Assembly: GCA_963726615.1 (NCBI GenBank)
Contig: CAVSCX010000003.1
Coordinates: 310,001 to 374,000 of the forward strand
Reading direction: 5' to 3'
Length of the DNA: 64,000 nt
Source of the DNA: CAWDZK01 sp963726615
GTDB taxonomy: Bacteria; Actinomycetota; Actinomycetes; JACCUZ01
Below, piece after piece: positions 24,932 through 32,604 of the stretch. The position numbers were made by a program, and so were the translations under genes. How positions within the stretch are numbered: position 1 is the stretch's first letter; each line of letters opens with the position of its first letter. The notes under the pieces were generated by a model. It did no database searches, was not told the origin of the DNA, and was given only the letters and a program-made list of their open reading frames with translations.

Positions 24932-27106
24932 GTGACGACTGCCCCGACCGCCCGCGACACGAGCGTCAGCGGCCCCAAGAACACCAGGGACGACGGTAAT
25001 GCCCGGCTGGGCCCGCTCGGCCGCCTCGGTGTGTGGACCGCCACCCGTGCCCGGACTGTCTTCGTCGTGTGGCTGCTGATCGTCGTCTCCCTGGGGGCCT
25101 TCGCGCCGAAGGTGGAGCACGCGCTCGCCGGCGCCGGCTGGGAGGCGTCGGGGTCGGAGTCGGTCGCCGTGCGGGACATCGCGCACCGCGAGTTCGGCGG
25201 GATGTCGAGCGCCGCTCTCCAGGTCGTCGTGCACACCGACTCGGGCACCGTGACCACCGGTCCCGGCCGGGTCGCGGTCGACCGGGCCGTGGCACTGCTG
25301 CGCGCCGACGATCGGGTCTCCACCGTCCAAGCGCCGCGGCCCGGCACGTCGCTGTCCCCCGACGGACGCACTGCACTGATCCGCGGCGGCGCAGCCAGTG
25401 CCAACACCAACGAGATGGTCCGCGCGGCGGACGACCTCAAGGGACCGGTGCGCGACCTGAGCGGTGACGACGTGACTGTCGCGCTCACGGGGTCGTCCGC
25501 GCTGTGGAGCGACTTCAACGCCGCCAACCTCGACGCGATGATGAAGAGCGAGCTCATCAGCTGGCCGGTCACACTGGTCATCCTCGTGCTCGCGTTCGGG
25601 TCCCTGGTGGCCGCCGGCCTGCCGCTGATGCTGACGATCACCGGGCTGGTCGCCGCAGCCGGATCCCTCTACCTCGGCACCCTGCTCGGTGACATCAGCA
25701 TCTGGGCGATGAACTTCGCGCTGATGTTCGCGCTCGCGCTGGGCATCGACTACGCACTGTTCGTGGTCGTCCGGTACCGAGCCGCGCGGTTCGGAGACCA
25801 CCAGAACACCCGGTCAGCCGTTGGCGAGACCATGGACACGGCCGGCAAGGCGGTCCTCTTCTCCGGCGTCACCGTCCTGGTCTCCCTGTCGGCAGTGATG
25901 CTGGTGCCGTCGCCGGCCTTCCGCTCGATGGCCCTCGGCATCATGCTCGCCGTCGTCTTCGTCCTGGCCGCGACGCTGACCCTGCTCCCGGCCGTCCTCG
26001 GGAAGCTCGGTCACCGGGTGGACGCCCTCGCACTGCCCTGGGTGCACGCCGGTGAGCACCGGTCGCTCCGCTTCGAGCGGTGGGCCCAGCGGTTGTGGCG
26101 TCGGCCGGTCGGCTACGGACTGCTCGCCCTCGTGGCCCTCGCTGTCCTCGCAGCCCCGGTGCTGGGACTACGGACCGGGATGCCCTCGATCAAGGTCGTT
26201 CCGGAGACCGACTCCAGCCGGGTCGGCTACGCCGCCGTCCAGGACGCGTTCGGCCCGGGCGCACCAGGCACGCTGCAGGTCGTCGTCCCCCAGGACCGGG
26301 CCGGCCGGGCCGCGGCCGTGCTCGCCGACGATCCGGGAGTGGTCATGGTCATGCCGCCCGCTGCCGGCATTGGGAAGAAGGTCCTGCTGGCCGCCGTACC
26401 CGACGACGGCCCGTCCACCCGCGCCCTGGGCACGACGATCGACCGGCTCCGTGCCGACCTGCCGTCGGAGGCCCTCGTCGGAGGCCCCTCGGCCGAGAAC
26501 CACGACCTCGAGCGGCTGCTGGCCGACAAGACACCACTGGTCATCGGCGTCGTGCTGGCGCTCGGCTTCCTGCTGCTGCTGGTCGCCCTGCAGGCGCCGC
26601 TGGTGGCGGCTCTGGGCACCCTGACGAACCTGCTCGCCACCGGTGCCGCCTTCGGCGTGGCGAAGCTGATCTTCCAGGACGGGCACGGATCGGGCCTGCT
26701 CGGGTTCGAGCCGCAGGGCTTCCTCGACGCCTGGGCTCCGGTGTTCTTCTTCGCCATGATCTTCGCCATCGGCATGGACTACACCGTCTTCCTGCTGGCG
26801 TCCGCGAAGGAGCACTGGGAGCGGTCGAACGACGCACGCGAGGCGATGGTGGGCGGGCTGGCGCACTCCGGCCGGGTCATCTTCGCCGCTGCCGGCGTGA
26901 TGGTCGCTGTCTTCTTCACCTTCGCCCTGTCCGGCCCGCTCCCCCCGAAGGAGATGGGTGTCGTCCTCGGCGTCGCCGTGCTCCTCGACGCAGCGCTGGT
27001 CCGTCTCCTGCTGCTGCCGGTGCTCCTGCGACTCAGCGGCCGAGCCGCGTGGGCTTCGCCCTCCTGGTTGCGCCGGCTGCTGCCGCGGGTGCGGTTCAGC
27101 CACTGA
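24932..27106 (+). CDS. MMPL/RND-family membrane transporter
   Basis: This 724-aa protein has two sets of helices. The first large external loop follows WLLIVVSLGAFAPKVEHAL, and the core helices carry ALMFALALGIDYALFVVVRY and AMIFAIGMDYTVFLLASAKE, the MMPL proton-relay-type motifs. GTG 24932 is the start, with GAGG upstream; the longer frame to 24377 overlaps the divergent genes. It is controlled from the shared CstR operator region and followed 41 nt later by cstR. Members export lipids or small toxic compounds; a role in sulfur stress is inferred only from the operators. Confidence 0.87.
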   Translation: MTTAPTARDTSVSGPKNTRDDGNARLGPLGRLGVWTATRARTVFVVWLLIVVSLGAFAPKVEHALAGAGWEASGSESVAVRDIAHREFGGMSSAALQVVVHTDSGTVTTGPGRVAVDRAVALLRADDRVSTVQAPRPGTSLSPDGRTALIRGGAASANTNEMVRAADDLKGPVRDLSGDDVTVALTGSSALWSDFNAANLDAMMKSELISWPVTLVILVLAFGSLVAAGLPLMLTITGLVAAAGSLYLGTLLGDISIWAMNFALMFALALGIDYALFVVVRYRAARFGDHQNTRSAVGETMDTAGKAVLFSGVTVLVSLSAVMLVPSPAFRSMALGIMLAVVFVLAATLTLLPAVLGKLGHRVDALALPWVHAGEHRSLRFERWAQRLWRRPVGYGLLALVALAVLAAPVLGLRTGMPSIKVVPETDSSRVGYAAVQDAFGPGAPGTLQVVVPQDRAGRAAAVLADDPGVVMVMPPAAGIGKKVLLAAVPDDGPSTRALGTTIDRLRADLPSEALVGGPSAENHDLERLLADKTPLVIGVVLALGFLLLLVALQAPLVAALGTLTNLLATGAAFGVAKLIFQDGHGSGLLGFEPQGFLDAWAPVFFFAMIFAIGMDYTVFLLASAKEHWERSNDAREAMVGGLAHSGRVIFAAAGVMVAVFFTFALSGPLPPKEMGVVLGVAVLLDAALVRLLLLPVLLRLSGRAAWASPSWLRRLLPRVRFSH

Positions 27107-27113
27107 AAGGCGC

Positions 27114-27129
27114 ATACCCTGGCGTGTAT
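27114..27129 (+). promoter_or_regulatory. Third CstR-type operator, upstream of cstR
   Basis: ATACCCTGGCGTGTAT keeps the ATAC...GTAT ends and the 16-bp length of the two operators near 24.8 kb and starts 34 nt before the cstR GTG. Autoregulation of cstR is the likely meaning. Confidence 0.65.
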
Positions 27130-27147
27130 CGAGAGAGTGGAGTCGTC

Positions 27148-27408
27148 GTGCAGGTGGACCTCGAGACCGTCGGACCGGTCGTGAACCGGCTCAAGCGCGC
27201 CCAGGGGCAGCTGGCCGGGGTGCTGCGGATGCTGGAGGAGGAGCGGGACTGCGCGGACGTCGTGACCCAGCTCGCCGCGGTGTCCCGTGCGCTGGACAAG
27301 GCAGGGTTCGCCCTCATCGCGGCCGGCCTCGAGCAATGTCTCCGTGCCGGCGACGACGGTGCGCTGGACCGCGAGAAGCTCGAGAAGGTCTTCATGTCGC
27401 TGGCCTGA
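27148..27408 (+). CDS. cstR: CsoR-family repressor of the persulfide-sensing CstR type
   Basis: This 86-aa all-helical repressor has the family opening VVNRLKRAQGQLAGVLRMLE and two cysteines, C35 (RDCADVV) and C64 (LEQCL). Copper-sensing CsoR proteins also need a His four residues before the second Cys; here that position is Gly60. This fits CstR proteins that react with persulfides through a Cys pair. GTG 27148 is chosen; a second GTG two codons later is possible. Three matching 16-bp operators lie in front of the rhodanese operon, the MMPL gene and this gene. Confidence 0.88.
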   Translation: MQVDLETVGPVVNRLKRAQGQLAGVLRMLEEERDCADVVTQLAAVSRALDKAGFALIAAGLEQCLRAGDDGALDREKLEKVFMSLA

Positions 27409-27482
27409 CCTGGCTGCCGACCGGCACGGCATTGGCCGGCTCGGCCGTGCGGGGTCCGACGGCAGCTCGCGGCGATCCAGGC

Positions 27483-28094
27483 TCAGGCGGACCCGGTCAG
27501 GGCAGGCAGCCGTCGCCGGCGGCGCACCGCCACTGCGCTGAGCGCGAGCAGGACGACGGCGAGCGCAGCTGCACCGGCCAGCACCCGACCGGCGACGGGC
27601 TGCGGACCGTCGTCGCCGAGCGGGCCCGGGTCGAACGAGGCGCTGAGTCCCAGTCCGCGGACGGGACCGGCCTCGGCGACGTGGACCTCGCCGGTGGCCG
27701 TCCCGACTGTGGGCCCCAACGTCGCCACCCGCAGGACCCACCGGCCGGCCGGCAGGTGGATCCGTGCGGTGTAGAGACCGGGCGCGGACCGGTCCGGCAT
27801 CAGGCGCACGGAGCGCTCGCCCTGGGGGCCGGACAGGGCCGCCAGCACGAACTCGTCCACGACCGGCTCGCGGTCGCCGGCGTAGACGACGAGGGCCTGG
27901 ACGACGGCGGCCGATGCGTCACCGGCCACCGCCAGCCTGATCTCGGAGGTGCCGCTGTGGGCGTCGGCCGGCGCCGACGCCAGGCCGGTCAGGGCTGCGA
28001 CGAGGCATAGCAGCGCGACGTACCGACGGACCGCCCTGGGCGCGCGGGCGCGAAGCGGCTTTCCGGCAGGCGCCGCCTTCGCTGTCCCGACCAT
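27483..28094 (-). CDS. Exported YtkA/FixH-like domain protein with C-terminal anchor
   Basis: This 203-aa protein from ATG 28094 has an Arg-rich N-terminus, a signal peptide (YVALLCLVAALTGLASAPADA) and an extracytoplasmic Ig-like domain. The domain's late part (PGLYTARIHLPAGRWVLRVA) resembles YtkA/FixH-type domains. A C-terminal helix (GAAALAVVLLALSAVAV) and RRRRR stop-transfer follow. The layout is also like CopC-family proteins. It converges with cstR. Function is unknown; a metal or redox role is possible. Confidence 0.65.
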   Translation of the reverse strand: MVGTAKAAPAGKPLRARAPRAVRRYVALLCLVAALTGLASAPADAHSGTSEIRLAVAGDASAAVVQALVVYAGDREPVVDEFVLAALSGPQGERSVRLMPDRSAPGLYTARIHLPAGRWVLRVATLGPTVGTATGEVHVAEAGPVRGLGLSASFDPGPLGDDGPQPVAGRVLAGAAALAVVLLALSAVAVRRRRRLPALTGSA

Positions 28095-28200
28095 GACGAC
28101 GACGCTAGGCAGTTCCGACCCCGCGCACGCCGGCCGCGTCCGGACTGTCATCGACCTGTCATGCGGCCCCGACCGCTGCTGGCGTCACCGCGGACGACCA

Positions 28201-28220
28201 CCCGGGGGACTGACCCCGGG
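28201..28220 (-). terminator. Short GC hairpin after the TetR gene
   Basis: CCCGGGG (28201-28207) and CCCCGGG (28214-28220) pair around GACTGA, 9-28 nt past the TetR stop on the minus strand. It may serve the TetR transcript. Confidence 0.55.
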
Positions 28221-28228
28221 CTGTCCGC

Positions 28229-28906
28229 TCACGACGCGCCGGACTCCAGGGCTCCCTCGAGGCCGTCGAGCAGGAGGTCGAGACCGAACGCGAACTCCTT
28301 GCCGTAGTCGTAGCCCGGCTTCAGGACGTGCTCGAAGGTGAGCTCGGCGAGGTGCGGGTACTCGTCGACCGGGAACCGCGCGAGGATTGCCTGCGCGAGC
28401 TCGGCGATCTGCTCCGGGGACTCGAACGGCAGGGCCCGATCGGACATCGCGAAGCCGTAGATGTAGCTGTCGAGGGCGGCGTACGCGTGCGCGACGAGCG
28501 CGATGGGGAAGCCGGCGCGCCGGAGGCAGGCGATGACGTCGTCGTGGTGCCGGAGGTTGGCGGGCCCGGGTGCGCTGCGGGACTCCATCAGCCCGTTGGC
28601 CCACCGGTGGCGGCCGAGGACCTCGCGGACGGACACGCCGCGGGCTCGCATCGCGGTCTTCCAGTCGACGTCGGACGGGATCTCGATCTCGGCGAAGACG
28701 AGGTCGATCATGCCGTCGAGGAGGTCGTCGCGGTTCGCGACGTGGTGGTACAACGACATCGCCTCCACCCCGAGCGCGTTGCCCAGCTTGCGCATGCTGA
28801 GCCACTCGAGACCGTGCTCGTCGGCAAGCGCCAGCCCCGTACGCAGCACGCGCTCCCTGGACAGCGGGGTCCGCGGTTCGGGTCGGACGTCGGACGACGC
28901 GGACAT
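28229..28906 (-). CDS. TetR/AcrR-family regulator
   Basis: This 225-aa protein from ATG 28906 has GAGAGGAG 6-13 nt upstream; the frame extends to 28960. The N-terminal HTH is SRERVLRTGLALADEHGLEW, then SMRKLGNALGVEAMSLYHHV. The C-terminal ligand domain (HRWANGLMESRSAPGPANLR ... DSYIYGFAMSDRALPF) is of the tetracycline-repressor-like TetR_C_1 type. A CTTAC-GTT-GTAAG dyad 55 bp upstream is the likely operator. The small membrane protein gene lies upstream on the same strand. Confidence 0.9.
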   Translation of the reverse strand: MSASSDVRPEPRTPLSRERVLRTGLALADEHGLEWLSMRKLGNALGVEAMSLYHHVANRDDLLDGMIDLVFAEIEIPSDVDWKTAMRARGVSVREVLGRHRWANGLMESRSAPGPANLRHHDDVIACLRRAGFPIALVAHAYAALDSYIYGFAMSDRALPFESPEQIAELAQAILARFPVDEYPHLAELTFEHVLKPGYDYGKEFAFGLDLLLDGLEGALESGAS

Positions 28907-28960
28907 CGTCGGCTCCTCTCGCGGCATGCCCCCGGGGTTCCGGTCGGCTGTCGCGCCCAT

Positions 28961-28973
28961 CTTACGTTGTAAG
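28961..28973. promoter_or_regulatory. Probable TetR operator
   Basis: CTTAC-GTT-GTAAG is a perfect 5-bp dyad with a 3-bp spacer. It is AT-rich against the GC-rich surroundings and lies 54 nt before the TetR start and 18 nt past the upstream small gene. TetR proteins usually bind such dyads to control themselves. Confidence 0.65.
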
Positions 28974-28991
28974 GCACGGGTGCCGCGCCGT

Positions 28992-29243
28992 TCAGCGGCG
29001 GTTGAGCAGCCAGACGCGGACGCGGTGCAGCTGCGGCATCACGCCGTAGATGACGACGGGGACGGCGATCGTGGCGAGGACGAGGGTCCGGACGACGACC
29101 GACAGGTCCTGCAGGTACGGACCCAGTGACACGTTGAGCACGGTCAGGGTCGGGAAGACGGCGACCCAGATCATCAGGGCCAGCTGGTGCTTGGTCGGCG
29201 GGGTCATCCTGGCCGGCGGGACGGCGACGGGCTGGTTCGACAT
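28992..29243 (-). CDS. Small two-helix membrane protein
   Basis: This 83-aa protein has a Pro-rich start (MSNQPVAVPPARMTPPTKHQ) and two helices (LALMIWVAVFPTLTVLNVSL and VVVRTLVLATIAVPVVIYGV), ending in MPQLHRVRVWLLNRR. An AGGAG-like site precedes ATG 29243. It resembles small membrane proteins found beside monooxygenase or TetR genes in actinomycetes, but no function is known. It lies upstream of the TetR gene on the same strand and could be co-transcribed with it. Confidence 0.75.
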   Translation of the reverse strand: MSNQPVAVPPARMTPPTKHQLALMIWVAVFPTLTVLNVSLGPYLQDLSVVVRTLVLATIAVPVVIYGVMPQLHRVRVWLLNRR

Positions 29244-29324
29244 GGTGATGCTCCTTTATGTGGTGGGGATGAAGGGGTCGGCGGGAGCCGCCGCCACAGG
29301 CGTCGGCTGCCCGGATCGTTCGGG

Positions 29325-30257
29325 CTAGCGCGCGAGTTCGCCGCGGTGGCGGACGGCTCGGTCGACGTCCTCCTCGACGAGGTCGGCGTTGATGGCGATG
29401 GCCGCCGTCGAGCCTTCACCGGCAGCGGTGATGACCTGGGCCCGCGGATTCGCGAGGTTCCCGGCGACCCAGACGCCGGTCACAGTGGTGCGTCCGGTCG
29501 GGTCTGTCTCCGGCCAGCCGGCGCTGTCGACGGCGCACCCGAGGTCCGTCAGCAGGTCGTTGTGGGGGACGAAGCTCGGGCGGACGAACACTGCCGCCCG
29601 GGGAACGGCCCGGCCGTCCTCGAGCTCGAGGCCGCGGAGCACGTCGTCGACGACGGCGACACGGGCCACGGCGCCGTCGACGACACCGATGCCCCGGGCG
29701 GCAAGCTGCTCCCGCTGGTCGGCGGTCGATGGGTCGGTGTGGGTGAACAAGATGACGTCGGAGGACCACTGCCGCACCAGCTGCGCATGGGCCATCGCCT
29801 CCGGCGTCCCACCGAGCACGGCGATCGGCTGGTCACGCACCTCGTACCCGTGGCAGTACGGGCAGTGCAGGACGTCCCTGCCCCACCGCTCCCGCAGTCC
29901 GGGGACGTCCGGGATCTCGTCTCGTAGGCCGGTGGCGACCAGCAGGCGGCGGGCCATCAGCTGCGACCCGTCTCGCAGGCGCACCTGGAAGCCGGGCCGG
30001 CCCACCACGTCGACCGCGACCACCCGGCCGTCGAGAAGGCGCCCGCCGTAGCCGGCGACCTCCTCCCGGCCGGCGGACAGCAGGTCCCTGGGAGACATGC
30101 CGTCCCTGGAGAGGAAGCCCTGCATGTGGGCGGCCGGGGCGTTGCGCGGCTCACCCGCATCGACAACCGTGACGGTGCGCCGCGCCCGGGTCAGCACGAG
30201 TGCCGCCGACAGCCCGGCGGCGCCGCCGCCGATGATCACCACGTCGTTGTCGTCCAT
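29325..30257 (-). CDS. Thioredoxin-reductase-like NAD(P)/FAD oxidoreductase
   Basis: This 310-aa flavoprotein has the FAD loop VVIIGGGAAGLSAA (residues 7-20), a redox pair C132-PY-C135 in LHCPYCHGYE, and the second nucleotide fold from PIAVLGGTPEAM. It ends with GVWVAGNLANPRAQVITAAG, the family FAD-binding close. The CPYC pair points to disulfide reductase activity rather than a simple oxidase, but the true partner may not be thioredoxin. ATG 30257 is used. It is divergent from an XRE-cupin regulator gene 78 bp away, probably its regulator. Confidence 0.9.
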   Translation of the reverse strand: MDDNDVVIIGGGAAGLSAALVLTRARRTVTVVDAGEPRNAPAAHMQGFLSRDGMSPRDLLSAGREEVAGYGGRLLDGRVVAVDVVGRPGFQVRLRDGSQLMARRLLVATGLRDEIPDVPGLRERWGRDVLHCPYCHGYEVRDQPIAVLGGTPEAMAHAQLVRQWSSDVILFTHTDPSTADQREQLAARGIGVVDGAVARVAVVDDVLRGLELEDGRAVPRAAVFVRPSFVPHNDLLTDLGCAVDSAGWPETDPTGRTTVTGVWVAGNLANPRAQVITAAGEGSTAAIAINADLVEEDVDRAVRHRGELAR

Positions 30258-30335
30258 GCCCTCGACGGTGCCCGCGCCACGCCGGATCGACAACTCTTGT
30301 TGCCATAACCGGGAACTGCGCCGTTCACTGGTGCC

Positions 30336-30935
30336 ATGGACTCCGCTACCGCCATGGCCGCCGCGCTCGAGCAGGTCGGGCCGCGCATCAAGCGGATCCG
30401 CTCCCAGCGGGGCATCACGCTGACCGCACTCGCCGCGACGACCGGCATCTCCATCAGCACCTTGTCACGCCTCGAGACCGGGCAGCGGCGCCCGAGCCTG
30501 GAGCTGCTGCTGCCGCTGGCCCAGGCCTACCGCGTGCCCCTCGACGACCTCGTCGGGGCGCCGGAGGTCGGCGACCCGCGGGTCCGGCCCAAGCCGCGGC
30601 GCGTCAACGGCCGTACCGTCCTGCCGCTGACCGGCCAGCCCGGAGGCATGCAGGCCTGGAAGATCCTCGTCCCCGCGTCCCAGACCGAGCCGCAGCTGAA
30701 GGCGCACGAGGGGTACGAGTGGCTCTACGTTCTCGCCGGTCGGATGCGCCTCGTCCTCGGTGACCACGACCTCGCGCTCGGCGCCGGCGAGGTGGCCGAG
30801 TTCGACACCCGGGTGCCGCACTGGTTCGGAAGCACGGGTAAGGGCCCCGCGGAGATCTTGAGCCTCTTCGGGCCGCAGGGCGAGCGGTTGCACGTCCGGG
30901 CGAAGTCCAGACGGGACGACACCGGTCAACCATGA
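30336..30935 (+). CDS. XRE-family regulator with C-terminal cupin domain
   Basis: This 199-aa protein has an N-terminal HTH_3 domain (IRSQRGITLTALAATTGISI, then STLSRLETGQRRPSLELLLP). The C-terminal cupin sensor domain holds EGYEWLYVLAGRMRLVLGDH and FDTRVPHWFGS. Such regulators usually sense a small ligand and control a neighbouring gene; here that is the divergent flavoprotein. The intergenic CAAC-TCTT-GTTG element near 30292 is a possible operator. Confidence 0.9.
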   Translation: MDSATAMAAALEQVGPRIKRIRSQRGITLTALAATTGISISTLSRLETGQRRPSLELLLPLAQAYRVPLDDLVGAPEVGDPRVRPKPRRVNGRTVLPLTGQPGGMQAWKILVPASQTEPQLKAHEGYEWLYVLAGRMRLVLGDHDLALGAGEVAEFDTRVPHWFGSTGKGPAEILSLFGPQGERLHVRAKSRRDDTGQP

Positions 30936-31140
30936 GCACGACCGGCAGCACGGCGGCGTGCACGCTTCTGTGCACCGGACGCGACGCGTTCACGGACCAT
31001 GTCGGCTCCGTCGCTACGGGGCCGGTAGCCCGGACCCGGTACGCGATGCACCCGCGTCGTGGGTGGCGCTGCCCGGGTCGACAGGCCGCATCCGTGGCCG
31101 CGCAGAGCGCGGTAACGGCGACTCGCCGGCCAGGGCAGCG

Positions 31141-32487
31141 TCATCGCACACCGCGCACCGGCAGGATGCACGCCGCCGCGACCAGAGCACACAGGCCGGC
31201 CACGGCGTACAAGGCCGGGTAGCTGCCGAGCGCGAGTATGCCCGGTGCCAGGGCCGGAGCGAGCGAGTACGGCAGGGCTCCGGCGATGTTGAACACGCCG
31301 AGGTCCTTCGCTGCGGTGGCGGGGTCGGGCAGCACGTCGACGACCAGCGCGAGGTCGATGGCGACGTACAGGCCGAGCCCGACGCCGCTGATGGCCAGCG
31401 CGAGGTAGAACCCGGCAAGCTGCGAGCTTGATGCGAGCACGAGCATGGCGACGCCGAACACGGCTGCGGCCACCATCACGAACACCTTGCGACGGCCGGT
31501 GCGGTCGGACAGCGGACCCCCGACCAGCGAGGCGGTGATGACCAGGGCGGACTGCAGCGCGGTGGCGAGGAACACCTGGTCGGGCACGTCGTGGTCCGGG
31601 CTGCCGAGATGGTCGAGGAGGTAGAACGCCTCGTAGGTGGTGAGGCAGGCATAGGCGAACACGAACAGGAACCGGCTGGCGAACGCCCACAGGAAGTCGC
31701 CGCTGGCATGCGGCCGCACCCAGAAGGTGCGCGCCAGCTCTCCCCACGACCAGGGCGCCCGACCGGCCGGGTCGAGTCGCCGGTCGTCGAGGCGCCACAT
31801 GAACCACCCGATGGCGACTCCGCCGACGAGGCACGGCGCGAGGAACATGGCCAGCGCGTGCGGGCTGAACACCTTCACGAGCAGGGTCCCGAGCACCGAA
31901 GCGACCGGAAGGCACACGCCGAGCACCCCCGACACCATCCCTCGCTGCCGGGAGGGGACCTGGTCGGGCAGCACCGCCAGCAGGGCCGCGAGCACCGCGT
32001 TCAGGAACAGCTGCGCCAGGCACCAGCCGAGCACGACGACCGCGACGTTGGGGGCCAGGGCGACGATGACCGTACCGACGGTGCCGCCGGCCAGGCCGAC
32101 GAGCACCCACGGCCGGCGCATCCCCAGCCGTGAGGTGGTCCGGTCCGAGAGCCGGCCGAACACCGGGTTCCCGACCACCGCGACCAGCGACCCCAGGCCG
32201 GCGACAACGGCGAGGCGGTTCGGCGCCTTGTCGCCGACCAGCGCGTCGAGCTTGAGCGCCAGGGTCACGACCAGCGGCGCGACGAGCATGACGATGACCC
32301 CGGTGTAGGCGGCCGCGAACTCCACGACGAACCGCCACCCGACCGCGACCACGTCCGGCCGGCCGTCGCCACCGCCGACCGACAGCGGCGCGAACGGCGG
32401 TCCCGGCAGCGCGGACGTGGGTGACGTGTCGGACATCGCGGCCCCCGCGGGAGACTGGGCGATGACAGACGCCTCGCTCGTGATCAT
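31141..32487 (-). CDS. MFS transporter
   Basis: This 448-aa major-facilitator protein has 12 predicted helices. It carries the loop motif GNPVFGRLSDRTTSRLGMRR between helices 2 and 3 and its partial repeat GGPLSDRTGRRKVFV in the second half. ATG 32487 follows an AGGAG site 7 nt away; an inner ATG at 32436 has a poorer site. The same frame runs much further to 34827, but that part is the antisense shadow of the LAL regulator. The substrate is unknown. It is divergent from the LAL gene. Confidence 0.87.
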   Translation of the reverse strand: MITSEASVIAQSPAGAAMSDTSPTSALPGPPFAPLSVGGGDGRPDVVAVGWRFVVEFAAAYTGVIVMLVAPLVVTLALKLDALVGDKAPNRLAVVAGLGSLVAVVGNPVFGRLSDRTTSRLGMRRPWVLVGLAGGTVGTVIVALAPNVAVVVLGWCLAQLFLNAVLAALLAVLPDQVPSRQRGMVSGVLGVCLPVASVLGTLLVKVFSPHALAMFLAPCLVGGVAIGWFMWRLDDRRLDPAGRAPWSWGELARTFWVRPHASGDFLWAFASRFLFVFAYACLTTYEAFYLLDHLGSPDHDVPDQVFLATALQSALVITASLVGGPLSDRTGRRKVFVMVAAAVFGVAMLVLASSSQLAGFYLALAISGVGLGLYVAIDLALVVDVLPDPATAAKDLGVFNIAGALPYSLAPALAPGILALGSYPALYAVAGLCALVAAACILPVRGVR

Positions 32488-32511
32488 GAGACTGCTCCTG
32501 CAACCTGACTG

Positions 32512-32576
32512 CCGCAAGAGCCGTCCCGCGCCTCGGCGCGCGTTCGTATCTCGCGCCGCGTGAGACGGCCTTGCGG
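32512..32576. promoter_or_regulatory. Long-spaced inverted repeat in divergent promoter
   Basis: CCGCAAGAGCCGTC (32512-32525) is mirrored by GACGGCCTTGCGG (32564-32576), with one bulged base, around 38 bp. It fills most of the space between the MFS and LAL starts, where a regulator of either gene would bind. Confidence 0.45.
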
Positions 32577-32604
32577 TGTCGCGGGTCTGCGCGACGATGG
32601 CCGG

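Noticed and set aside
30960..31005. Repeated GTGCAC in the 30.9-31.1 kb gap as an operator
   Set aside because: GTGCAC is self-complementary and common in this base composition; no gene start is at suitable distance.
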